17,278 nt of DNA, from the NCBI GenBank assembly GCA_006227785.1, contig SBFU01000273.1:1-17278 (forward strand), written 5' to 3'. This DNA comes from Burkholderiales bacterium. GTDB taxonomy: Bacteria > Pseudomonadota > Gammaproteobacteria > Burkholderiales > Burkholderiaceae_C. The notes beneath the pieces are model-generated. The model worked only from the letters and a program-made list of their open reading frames with translations, was not told where the DNA came from and ran no database searches. The translations under genes and the position numbers were made by a program. How positions within the stretch are numbered: the first letter of the stretch is position 1; every line of letters begins with the position of its first letter. This document shows positions 1 through 7,071 of the stretch, piece by piece.

Positions 1-6
1 GGGGGC

Positions 7-1251
7 TCAGGCGAAGATGGTTCGGGCGATGCTCTGGGCGAGGGAGTCCGGCAGGTCGACATCATCGAAGCCGATGACCTGACCCGCCATGACCTGGCGC
101 CGGGTCACCGCGTCTTGCAGCAGACCGATCGGCACATGTCCGCGCACATCCTGGATCTTCGCTGCTTCACCGCGGATCTGGAAGCTGCCGATGGCCCGGG
201 AGATGTGGGTGCCTGCCGGCATGTCGTGCTTGGCAATGCCCACCACCGAGATCGTGGGCTGGGCCGAGTTGGTCAGCAGGGCACCGCCACCGCTGAGCAC
301 ACGCCGTACGGTCTTCAGGATCTCGTACTGGCACAGGTGATAGTTCTTCAGCAGCAGGTAATAGGGCCCGTCGCCCATTTTCAGGTAGCGAAGGGCTGAC
401 TGGTCGGCATCTTCGTGCGTGCACACCACGAACACGCCAGCCACCTTGCCCGGAGCCAGCACATAGTCGGCAATGGGGGACCCGATGGCCATGGCCTTTT
501 GCGCCAAAGAGAAAGCGGTCGTGTTCAGATCGCCCGCTTCTGGCCCCTCCAGCCCCTGCCGGGTGACGGTTGCACCGAATGCATTGGCAACGAAGGCCTG
601 CTCGATCTGGATCTTGGTGCCATCGGTGAACGAGGTGGTCTGTGCCAGGCTGATGCCCTGCTTGCCAGACCAGTACTTCATTTCCTCGGGATCGGGATGG
701 TGGTTGAGGAAACCCTTCATGTTGCCATAGACGAGCGGGGTGAAACCCATTGCGTCGGCCTCCTCGCGCAAGGCTGCCAGACAGCCTGGCTGATCGCCTT
801 CGGCCTCGGTGACAAGTCCCTTGCCGACGAAGTAGGAGCCGGTGGTGACATGAAACTCGGAGTTCATGGTGATCACCGGTTTGCCGGCCAGCACTGCTCG
901 ACTGATCACCTCGGTGGCATGCAGCACGTCGCCGCTGCATTCGATGATGACGTCGGAGCTGTCCAGCAGCTCGTCAGCGGAGGTCGTCAGATGTTCCTCG
1001 TACGCCAGTCCTGCCGCTGCTGCGGGTGTACGCCGGCTCAGAACGGACGAGAGCACCAGGTCACCACCCTTGCGCGCCAGCAGCCGAGCAAACCCGCTGG
1101 CAATGAAGCCGGTTCCGACCAGGCCGACCCGATGCACCTTGTGCAGAGGGCTCAGGGTGGCCATGGCAGGCATGGCGGACTGCATGCCGGCCAGGCTGCC
1201 AAGCCCCTGGTGCTTCATGCTGATCGGGCTGATGTTGTTCGTGACGTACAT
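7..1251 (-). CDS. NAD(P)-dependent oxidoreductase with C-terminal SAF domain (COG4091-like, homoserine dehydrogenase-related)
   Basis: The 414-residue protein has an N-terminal Rossmann fold, with VGTGFIASG at about residues 45-53 and IIECSGD shortly after the second half of the fold. A middle catalytic-type region carries GNMKGFLNHHPDP. The C-terminal SAF-type domain runs from about residue 345 (AKHDMPAGTHI) to the end. This layout matches the predicted homoserine dehydrogenase/SAF group COG4091, whose members are often found in sugar or polysaccharide loci; the substrate is not known here. I chose the ATG at 1251 because AGAGAGG lies 6 bases upstream. The same frame extends to an upstream start at 1320, but the 23 extra residues look non-coding and have no such ribosome site. 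The gene is divergent from the two-component system, with 250 bases between the two starts. The stop is complete at 7-9 and the left neighbour is not visible. Family assignment is fairly firm; the reaction is unassigned. Confidence 0.85.
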   Translation of the reverse strand: MYVTNNISPISMKHQGLGSLAGMQSAMPAMATLSPLHKVHRVGLVGTGFIASGFARLLARKGGDLVLSSVLSRRTPAAAAGLAYEEHLTTSADELLDSSDVIIECSGDVLHATEVISRAVLAGKPVITMNSEFHVTTGSYFVGKGLVTEAEGDQPGCLAALREEADAMGFTPLVYGNMKGFLNHHPDPEEMKYWSGKQGISLAQTTSFTDGTKIQIEQAFVANAFGATVTRQGLEGPEAGDLNTTAFSLAQKAMAIGSPIADYVLAPGKVAGVFVVCTHEDADQSALRYLKMGDGPYYLLLKNYHLCQYEILKTVRRVLSGGGALLTNSAQPTISVVGIAKHDMPAGTHISRAIGSFQIRGEAAKIQDVRGHVPIGLLQDAVTRRQVMAGQVIGFDDVDLPDSLAQSIARTIFA

Positions 1252-1501
1252 AGAACCTCTCTTGTCGCACCAGGCGTGGCGCACTGACAAGCACTCGCCG
1301 CCCCAGGACGGCCAGAACATGAACTCCTCGGTAAGAGTCTAGGAGGTCAACTCTTAAGAATCGGTTAAGACGACTGGCGCCCGGGGGCAGTGTCTGGCCC
1401 GGCGTTGCTTCCATGACAATCCGCACTGGATGGCGTGTGGCATGGGTTGGCGGCGTTCCCTGGGGTGCGGCCGGCTGCCACGTGGCGGAGAATGAAATTC
1501 C
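1252..1501. other. Divergent intergenic region (promoter/operator region)
   Basis: These 250 bases separate the divergent oxidoreductase and response-regulator starts and hold no credible gene. They include the ribosome site of the oxidoreductase just beyond 1251, the CTTAA-type box at 1353-1369, a 7-base inverted repeat around 1332-1356, and GGAG at 1487-1490 before the response regulator. On the minus strand TTGACC (1350-1345) resembles a -35 element, but no good -10 follows at the usual spacing. I could not place either transcription start. Confidence 0.6.
1353..1369 (-). promoter_or_regulatory. PmrA/BasR/QseB-type operator (CTTAA-N6-CTTAA)
   Basis: Read on the minus strand the site is CTTAACCGATTCTTAAG: two perfect CTTAA half-sites with an 11-base period. 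On the plus strand it reads TTAAGA-N5-TTAAGA. This is the published style of box bound by PmrA/BasR and QseB regulators (CTTAA-N6-CTTAA). It lies 103 bases upstream of the oxidoreductase start and 133 bases upstream of the response-regulator start. The adjacent response regulator is of the same OmpR/PhoB class, so it is the natural candidate ligand. Binding itself is inference. Confidence 0.55.
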
Positions 1502-2164
1502 ATGAAATTGCTTCTGGTCGAAGACGACGAGATGCTGGGCGACAGCATGCACAAAGGCCTGAGGCTGGCCGGGTTCAAGGTCGATCACCTGGCACTGGGC
1601 ACCCATGCGCTCAACGCCCTGAGCGATCAGGATTACGACGTGATCGTGCTTGATCTTGGCCTGCCTGACATGGACGGTCTGAAGTTGCTGGAGCGGATCC
1701 GCCGCCAGGGTTTGAAGACACCGGCGATTCTGGTGACGGCCAGGTCGTCGGTCAGGGACCGAATTGAAGGCTTGAATCTGGGTGCCGACGACTACCTTGC
1801 CAAGCCATTCGATCTGGACGAACTGGTGGCTCGCATCCACGCGCTGGCTCGCCGCAGCAAGGGGCAGGCCCAGTCCTCCATCGATCTGGGTCGCCTGCAT
1901 GTCAACCCGATCGAACGAAGGGCGCAACTGGACGGTGTCGACCTGAAGCTGTCTCCGAGGGAGTTCGATCTGCTGGTGGCCATGGCGCGACAACCGGGCG
2001 CCGTGTTGTCGCCGAGTCAGCTGAGAAGCCAGCTGTATGGTCTGGCCGATGACGTGACCAGCAACACGGTCGAGGTCCACCTCCATTTCCTGCGCAAGAA
2101 GCTGGGCGGCCCCTGGGTCGTGAACGTCCGTGGGGTGGGCTACAAGCTGGTCGAACCTGCATGA
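1502..2164 (+). CDS. OmpR/PhoB-family response regulator (QseB/PmrA/TctD-like)
   Basis: The 220-residue DNA-binding response regulator has a receiver domain at residues 1-115 with acidic pocket E7-D8-D9, phospho-acceptor D51 (in VIVLDLGLPD), T79 and K101 (in YLAKPF). A winged-helix output domain covers about 125-218, with the typical SPREFDLL and VEVHLHFLRKKL helices and the closing RGVGYKL. The start at 1502 is preceded by GGAG at 1487-1490. A second ATG at 1492 (part of the 8-base repeat ATGAAATT seen twice) is out of frame and too close to the GGAG. The gene overlaps the histidine kinase start by ATGA, so the two are translated as a pair. It probably receives phosphate from that kinase and may act on the CTTAA box in the divergent region. 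Confidence 0.95.
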   Translation: MKLLLVEDDEMLGDSMHKGLRLAGFKVDHLALGTHALNALSDQDYDVIVLDLGLPDMDGLKLLERIRRQGLKTPAILVTARSSVRDRIEGLNLGADDYLAKPFDLDELVARIHALARRSKGQAQSSIDLGRLHVNPIERRAQLDGVDLKLSPREFDLLVAMARQPGAVLSPSQLRSQLYGLADDVTSNTVEVHLHFLRKKLGGPWVVNVRGVGYKLVEPA

Positions 2165-3534
2165 TGTCCATCCGAACGCGTTTGCTGGCGTGGCACATGC
2201 TGGCCCTGGTCATGACGGCCGGCGTGGTCATGTTTCTGACCTCCAGGCTGATCTGGGAGGGGTTCAACAGCGTCCGCGACCTGGGACTGGAGCAGATCGC
2301 CGAAACGGTGCTGCGTCACGATGAAACCCTGGGGCCCACGCCTCCCGGGGTCAAGCCGCGCGTGTCAGACGACAGTTCGATGCTGGAAAAGCGCTGGTTT
2401 CCCGATGAGGAGTACCTGGCCTACTTCGTCAGTCAGATCTGGGGGGCCAACGGGAAGCTGGTGTACTCCTCGCTGCCCGAGGTGGGCCCGCCGCAACAGA
2501 GCGCCGGCCACCACATCGTCAGCTGGAACGGACAGAGCTGGCGGGTGTACACGGTGCCCAAGGATGCGCTGACCGTCCAGGTGGCGGTGACCACCCACAT
2601 CCGGCGCCAGCAGTTCTACGAGCTGTTGCTCTGGTTGGCCATCCCGTCGGCCTTGCTGGTGCTGGGGCTGGGTACCCTGGTCTATCTGGTTGTCGTCCGT
2701 GCGCTCAAACCCATCGAAGCCATCGGTCAGGAAATAGCCCGGCAGAATCCGGCCGAGCTGGAGCGTTTTCCGACCGAGAAATTGCCCTCCGAAATCGTTC
2801 CTCTGGGGCAGGCCCTCAATCAGTTGCTGGACCGGATGGACGCGCTCCTGGCCAACCAGAAGCGCCTGCTCGCCGATGCGGCCCATGAACTCAATACGCC
2901 TCTGGCGGCCATCCGCTTGCAGGGTCAGCTGGTGCGCCGGGCGCCCGAGATCGAGCGGGCGGCGGCGCTCGATGAGCTGGACAAGGGCATCCAGCGTGCG
3001 GGACGCGTCGTGTCCCAGTTGCTGTTGCTGGCCCGACTGGAACCGGAGGTGGCCCGCGCGTCATTCGCCGAAGTTTCTCTGGATCAGATGGTCCGACAGG
3101 TGGTGGTCGACTTTTCGGCCAGGGCGGCCGAACAAGGGCTTGATCTGGGGCTGGTCGCCTGCGACAAGGTGGATGCATGGGGTGACGGGCATGCACTGAG
3201 GACGCTGCTGGACAACCTGGTGGACAACGCCATCCGGTACGCCGATTCGGGCCAGCGCATCGATGTCACCCTGCGCAGGCAAGATGACACGGCGGTGCTG
3301 GAGGTTTCGGATGACGGTCCAGGCATCCCGGAGGCAGACCGTGAACGCGTGCTCGAGCGCTTCGTCCGGTTGAAGACCAGCCGACCGGATGGCAGCGGGC
3401 TGGGGCTGTCCATCGTGGCCCGCACGGTGCGATTGCACAACGGCAGCCTGCAGTTGCTGGGCGCTTCGTCGGGTGGGCTGACCGTTCGCGTCGAGCTTCC
3501 CTTGCGACGGTCAGAAGCCGTTGTCGAGGGATAG
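2161..3534 (+). CDS. Sensor histidine kinase (QseC/TctE-like)
   Basis: The 457-residue inner-membrane kinase is partner of the preceding response regulator. A first membrane segment lies at about residues 9-30, a periplasmic sensor region of about 120 residues follows, and a second membrane segment lies at about 155-180. A HAMP-like linker starts at ALKPIEAI. The phospho-acceptor helix carries DAAHELNTPLAA with H242. The ATPase domain has N box DNLVDNAIRY (N352, N356), G1 DDGPGIP (384-390) and G2 GSGLGLSIV (411-419). All catalytic boxes are present, so the protein should be active. The residue three after the histidine is Asn (HELNTP), where this family usually has Arg. The sensor region, with FVSQIWGANGKLVYSS and WRVY, resembles the 2CSK-type N-terminal region of QseC/TctE kinases. 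The signal sensed cannot be told. The start overlaps the upstream stop by ATGA; no clear ribosome site precedes it. Confidence 0.93.
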   Translation: MMSIRTRLLAWHMLALVMTAGVVMFLTSRLIWEGFNSVRDLGLEQIAETVLRHDETLGPTPPGVKPRVSDDSSMLEKRWFPDEEYLAYFVSQIWGANGKLVYSSLPEVGPPQQSAGHHIVSWNGQSWRVYTVPKDALTVQVAVTTHIRRQQFYELLLWLAIPSALLVLGLGTLVYLVVVRALKPIEAIGQEIARQNPAELERFPTEKLPSEIVPLGQALNQLLDRMDALLANQKRLLADAAHELNTPLAAIRLQGQLVRRAPEIERAAALDELDKGIQRAGRVVSQLLLLARLEPEVARASFAEVSLDQMVRQVVVDFSARAAEQGLDLGLVACDKVDAWGDGHALRTLLDNLVDNAIRYADSGQRIDVTLRRQDDTAVLEVSDDGPGIPEADRERVLERFVRLKTSRPDGSGLGLSIVARTVRLHNGSLQLLGASSGGLTVRVELPLRRSEAVVEG

Positions 3535-3547
3535 GGTCCTCACCCTA
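3532..3547. terminator. Palindrome joining two convergent stop codons (possible short bidirectional terminator)
   Basis: TAGGGT-CCTC-ACCCTA is a perfect 6-base inverted repeat with a 4-base loop. Its outer arms are the TAG stop of the kinase gene (plus strand, 3532-3534) and the TAG stop of the sugar transferase gene (minus strand, 3545-3547). It could form a hairpin in either transcript. There is no T-run on either side and the stem is short, so termination is only a possibility. Confidence 0.35.
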
Positions 3548-4105
3548 GTGCTGTACGCCCTTGCTGCGCAAGACGTTGAAGAAGGTCTGGGCAATGATGC
3601 GCAGATCGAACCAGAACGAGCGTCGCCGCAGGTACTCGACATCCAGCCCGACCTTCACAGGGATGGGCAGGTCGTCGCGACCGTTGATCTGGGCCCAGCC
3701 GGTCAGGCCGGGCACCAGTTCGTGCACGCCATGCCTGGTGCGAAGGGCGATCAGGTCGTCCTGGTTGAACAGGGCGGGACGTGGACCGACAAAACTCATG
3801 TCGCCGCGCAGGATGCTCCACAGCTGGGGCAACTCGTCGAGGCTGCTCTTGCGAAGAAACGACCCGATGGGGGTCAGGTAGGTGTTGGCGTCTTTCAGCA
3901 GGTGCGTCGCAACAGCCGGGGTGTCGACGCGCATGCTGCGGAACTTGGGCATGCGAAAAATGCGGTTGTGCCGACCGACGCGATCGCTCCAGTAGAGCGC
4001 GGGACCGGGAGAGGTCAGCCGCACCAGGGCGGCGATGAGTCCGATGGGCAGGATCAGCACCAACGTGGCGATCAGGGCGAGCAAAAGGTCGAAAGCGCGC
4101 TTCAT
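3545..4105 (-). CDS. Polyprenyl-phosphate sugar-1-phosphate transferase (small PglC/WbaP-type initiating enzyme)
   Basis: The 186-residue enzyme is expected to move a sugar-1-phosphate from a UDP-sugar to undecaprenyl phosphate, the first step of polysaccharide assembly at the inner membrane. It has only the catalytic core of the bacterial sugar transferase family. There is one N-terminal hydrophobic re-entrant helix (about 6-30, with P20), then SPGPALYW, KFRSM (54-58), the catalytic Asp-Glu pair D90-E91 in SSLDELPQLW, GDMSFVGPRP (101-110) and PGLTGWAQINGRD. It lacks the extra membrane helices of WbaP/WcaJ. I chose the ATG at 4105 because AGGAG lies just upstream and it overlaps the preceding reductase stop by ATGA; the frame stays open further upstream only as overlap with that gene. 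It is the last gene of the minus-strand block. Pairing with an SDR reductase recalls the WreQ/WreU and WbpV/WbpL gene pairs. Confidence 0.93.
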   Translation of the reverse strand: MKRAFDLLLALIATLVLILPIGLIAALVRLTSPGPALYWSDRVGRHNRIFRMPKFRSMRVDTPAVATHLLKDANTYLTPIGSFLRKSSLDELPQLWSILRGDMSFVGPRPALFNQDDLIALRTRHGVHELVPGLTGWAQINGRDDLPIPVKVGLDVEYLRRRSFWFDLRIIAQTFFNVLRSKGVQH

Positions 4106-5034
4106 GAACGCTCCTGGGCAACGAGTCGCCGAAGTCCTTCTTCGGTTGTGACCAGCGGTTGCCAGCCCAGACGCTGGCGGGTGGTCTCGATGTCCACCTG
4201 CAGCGAATCGACCAGTCGGTCCACGCTGTCGCGCTGACCTGTCAGTGTGCCGGCCAGGCGCAGCAGTCCGACCGGTACCGACCACAGGTTTGGCGGGACG
4301 CCGTAAGCGGCAGCCATGGCGCGGATCAGCCCGGGCGTGGACAGGTCGGTGCCGTCTGAGACAAAAAAGGTTTGACCTGCCGCGTCCGGGTGGTGCACGC
4401 ACACCGCCACCAGGTCGACCAGGTTGTCCAGCGCCACCATGGATCGCCGGTTGTCGACCGCCCCCAGCGGCAATGGCCAGCCGCGTTGCACGGCATGCAT
4501 CAGGCGCAGGAAATTGGCGCGAACACCGGGCCCGTAGACCAGCGGAGGCCGCACCACCACCACCTCCAGTCCACTCTGGCTGGCCACGGCCTGCAGCGCC
4601 TGTTCGGCCTCCCACTTGGATTGCCCATAGGGGTCAGCCGGACTGGGTGTATCGTCCCCGCGGAACGGACGGCCTGGTGCCGTGGTTTCGCCCATGACCT
4701 TGACCGAGCTGATGAACACCAGACGGCCCACCCCGGCTGCGGCTGCCGCCTCGGCCAGCCGCCGGGTGCCTTCCGAGTTGACCTGGCGGTAGGCCTTGAG
4801 CGGGTCGGAGGCGCTCTCCCGCATCAGATGCACCCGCGCTGCGCAGTGGACCACACAGTCCACACCGGCCAGCGCCGTGGACCATTGGGTGTCCGGACCG
4901 ATATCGCCCACCACCATGGCGCCCGAAAGACGTGCATCGTGCCCACGCACCAGTGGGCGCACCGGCGCATCCTGACCCAGACGTGCACAAAGCGCGCGAC
5001 CCACGAAGCCATTGGCCCCGGTGATGGCTATCAC
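4102..5034 (-). CDS. NAD-dependent epimerase/dehydratase (extended SDR; possible UDP-4-keto-QuiNAc/FucNAc reductase or hexosamine epimerase)
   Basis: The 310-residue extended SDR has TGANGFVG (5-12) for cofactor binding, FISSVKVMG with the catalytic Ser region, and Y136-x3-K140 in DPYGQSKWE. VVRPPLVYGPG and DNRRSMVALDNLVDLV are typical of the WbpV/WreQ/WbiG branch. In that branch the enzyme reduces a UDP-4-keto-6-deoxy-HexNAc to UDP-QuiNAc or UDP-FucNAc, or acts as a C4 epimerase. The specificity here is inferred from the adjacent initiating transferase. The start is GTG at 5034, overlapping the acyltransferase stop by GTGA. No in-frame ATG gives a sensible N-terminus: the long upstream extension of this frame is overlap with the acyltransferase. 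GAGG lies about 12 bases before the GTG. A UDP-GlcNAc 4,6-dehydratase, needed for the QuiNAc/FucNAc route, is not in this window. Confidence 0.88.
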   Translation of the reverse strand: MIAITGANGFVGRALCARLGQDAPVRPLVRGHDARLSGAMVVGDIGPDTQWSTALAGVDCVVHCAARVHLMRESASDPLKAYRQVNSEGTRRLAEAAAAAGVGRLVFISSVKVMGETTAPGRPFRGDDTPSPADPYGQSKWEAEQALQAVASQSGLEVVVVRPPLVYGPGVRANFLRLMHAVQRGWPLPLGAVDNRRSMVALDNLVDLVAVCVHHPDAAGQTFFVSDGTDLSTPGLIRAMAAAYGVPPNLWSVPVGLLRLAGTLTGQRDSVDRLVDSLQVDIETTRQRLGWQPLVTTEEGLRRLVAQERS

Positions 5035-6098
5035 GATGTCACCGGTCCTCGCATGGCTGGACTGGCGGACTTGCCCAAGGTGAAGGGCAGGTAACGCACC
5101 ATCACCCAGACCGCGGGAACCACCAGCACCGAAGACACCAGCAGCACCACCAGCCCCAGCCCCAGGTCGTTGTCGATCTGCGTGATGCTCAGTTTGAGCA
5201 TGCCCGACATCAGCACCTTGACGGACTTGATGACCAGCATGTGGATGAGCATGATTTCCAGGCTGTACCTGCCCACGAAGGCCAGCCAACCGACTCGACT
5301 CTCGAGCAGCTGCAGCACGAGGATGACGAAGAGCAGGCCGGCAAAGGCGAACAGCATCAACCACAGCGGATGGCCGACGATGCCCTCGCCGAACCGCACG
5401 AAGCCGTTCACCTGACTGAACAGGGTCACGACGAACAGCGCGACAGCGATCACCCATCGAGGACCTGGCGTCGAGCTTGCCAGCCTGTCGATCTGGCTGC
5501 GCAGGCTGTAGCCGGCCTGCAGGAACACCAGGGCGATCAGCGCGGCCACGCCGCTGAAGGGCAGGGTGACTTTCTCTGCCAGGGCAAGACCGAGAGCAGT
5601 GAGGGCGAGGATGACCAGCCACTGCATGACCGGTTGACGGATCAGGGTGTTGACGAGGTAACCGATCAGGAAAGTCCAGAACAGGGCCATCAGGAACCAC
5701 ACAGGGCCGTTGATGAGGCGTCCCTCGCCGATCGTGCCGAAGAAGATCCCGGCCAGCGGGGGCCAGAGCCCATAGTCGAACTGCTCAACCCGGATGCCTT
5801 GGTGTTGCGCCAGGAAATAGCCGGCCGTGTAGAACGCATAGCCCAGCAAGGCGTACCAGAGGTAGGGAACGACGAGGGTGCGGAATTTCTTGCCTGCGAC
5901 GGCACCCAGTGGACCAGCCCCTGGCTTGAGCGTCAGGCCGGAGACAAAAAAGAACAGCGGCACATGGAACGCGTAGATCCAGACGTAGATGGACGACGGC
6001 GTGACCGTGGACCAGATGTGACCCAGGAAGATCAGCAGGATGCCCACGCCCTTGGCGGCGTCGATCCAGATCGAGCGGTTGGCCGTTGTGCCGGACAT
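5031..6098 (-). CDS. Acyltransferase family 3 membrane protein (fucose 4-O-acetylase-like)
   Basis: The 355-residue integral membrane protein has about ten hydrophobic segments. The N-terminal signature WIDAAKGVGILLIFLGHIW is that of acyltransferase-3 proteins, with D13, K16 and H27, the histidine normally essential for acyl transfer. FHVPLFFFVSGLTL and a C-terminal SLEIMLIHMLV also fit. Family members put acetyl or other acyl groups on surface sugars, using acyl-CoA from the cytoplasm. It would therefore decorate the polysaccharide made by this locus; the acyl group and target sugar are not known. The start ATG at 6098 lies 22 bases after the glycosyltransferase stop and has no obvious ribosome site, so coupling to the upstream gene or weak translation is possible. 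The 3' end overlaps the next gene by GTGA. Confidence 0.9.
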   Translation of the reverse strand: MSGTTANRSIWIDAAKGVGILLIFLGHIWSTVTPSSIYVWIYAFHVPLFFFVSGLTLKPGAGPLGAVAGKKFRTLVVPYLWYALLGYAFYTAGYFLAQHQGIRVEQFDYGLWPPLAGIFFGTIGEGRLINGPVWFLMALFWTFLIGYLVNTLIRQPVMQWLVILALTALGLALAEKVTLPFSGVAALIALVFLQAGYSLRSQIDRLASSTPGPRWVIAVALFVVTLFSQVNGFVRFGEGIVGHPLWLMLFAFAGLLFVILVLQLLESRVGWLAFVGRYSLEIMLIHMLVIKSVKVLMSGMLKLSITQIDNDLGLGLVVLLVSSVLVVPAVWVMVRYLPFTLGKSASPAMRGPVTS

Positions 6099-6120
6099 GG
6101 GAAGGTGTGGTCGCGGGTGA

Positions 6121-7071
6121 TCAGGCCCGGGTGTCGCGGTTCTGAAGATTCATGGCCCGGATCTCTTCGAGCAGCTTCCGGTTGGCCGACAGCAGGTCGG
6201 CCACGAAGGCGATCAGGATGGTCTGGAACCCGATCACCATGAGCGAACTGGCCAGGATGAGGGACTGGATATGCCCGTCGTAGCCGAACTCGCTGGTCAG
6301 CCATTTGTAGAGGAAGCGCAGTCCGATCAGGAAACCCGCGCCGAACAGTGCGGCGCCAATGGTGCCGAAGAACCGGAAAGGCCGATAGATCACGAACACC
6401 CGGATGATGGTGACGATGCTGCGGCGGATGTAGGAAGAGATGCTCTTGACCAGCCGCGACGGGCGCAGGTCGCCATTGACCCGGATCGGCACCGATGTGA
6501 TGGCCATGTTCTTCTGACCCGCCTGGATGATGGTCTCCAGCGTGTAGGTGTAGTCGCTGAACACGACCAGCCGCTGGGCTGCCGACCGGCTCATGGCGCG
6601 AAAGCCGCTGGGGGCGTCGGGAATGTCGGTCTTGCTGGCCACCCGCACCACCCAGCTGCCGAGTTTCTGCAACAGCTTCTTGATCGGACTGAAATGCTCG
6701 ATCGCCTGGATCGGGCGGGCGCCGATGACGAAGTCGGCCTTGCCCTCGACGATGGGCTGCGTCAGCAGCGGGATGTCATCCGCGTTGTACTGGTTGTCCG
6801 CGTCGGTGTTGACGATCACGTCGGCGCCGCGTTCGAGACAGGCTTGCAGGCCGTTCATGAAGCCGCGTGCCAGCCCCTGGTTGCGCGTGTGGCGGATCAC
6901 ATGGTCGACCCCGTTTTCCAGCGCCACCTTGACGGTTTCATCGGTGCTGCCGTCGTCGATGATCAGCCATTCGACCTTGTCGAATCCGGGAACCTCGCGC
7001 GGCAGGGCAGACAGGGCAATGCCCAGCGTCTGGGCTTCGTTGTAGCAGGGGATCTGGATGATGAGTTTCAT
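6121..7071 (-). CDS. Family 2 glycosyltransferase with two C-terminal membrane helices (polyprenyl-phosphate sugar synthase-like)
   Basis: The 316-residue GT-A enzyme has MKLIIQIPCYNEAQTL at the N-terminus, IIDDGSTDET with D39-D40, HTRNQGLARGFMNG, and metal-binding TDADNQ (D90, D92). Two membrane helices at about 233-257 and 268-292 are followed by a charged tail (ANRKLLEEIRAMN). This is the plan of DPM1/GtrB/ArnC-like enzymes, which often charge undecaprenyl phosphate with one sugar. Direct transfer to a growing chain is also possible. I chose the ATG at 7071 because translation from there begins with the family-typical MKLIIQIPCYNE; the TTG at 7098 adds nine unlikely residues. GAAG upstream is a weak ribosome site. 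It lies after the largest gap in the minus-strand block (103 bases) and 22 bases before the acyltransferase. Confidence 0.9.
   Translation of the reverse strand: MKLIIQIPCYNEAQTLGIALSALPREVPGFDKVEWLIIDDGSTDETVKVALENGVDHVIRHTRNQGLARGFMNGLQACLERGADVIVNTDADNQYNADDIPLLTQPIVEGKADFVIGARPIQAIEHFSPIKKLLQKLGSWVVRVASKTDIPDAPSGFRAMSRSAAQRLVVFSDYTYTLETIIQAGQKNMAITSVPIRVNGDLRPSRLVKSISSYIRRSIVTIIRVFVIYRPFRFFGTIGAALFGAGFLIGLRFLYKWLTSEFGYDGHIQSLILASSLMVIGFQTILIAFVADLLSANRKLLEEIRAMNLQNRDTRA

Noticed and set aside
415..1287. Long plus-strand open frame (290 codons) opposite the oxidoreductase
   Set aside because: It is antisense to a gene with clear Rossmann and SAF motifs. Its product shows no domain and has the His/Gln/Gly-rich composition typical of high-GC antisense frames. 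The same applies to other long frames opposite the polysaccharide genes, for example 5241-6242, 6271-7206, 9106-10233 and 13389-14762.
1492..1509. ATG at 1492 and the ATGAAATT repeat as an alternative start
   Set aside because: It is out of frame with the response regulator and only one base after GGAG. The repeat is just 8 bases and probably chance.
4106..4615. Upstream extension of the sugar transferase frame
   Set aside because: It lies inside the reductase gene, has antisense-like composition, and the ATG at 4105 has AGGAG and an ATGA overlap.
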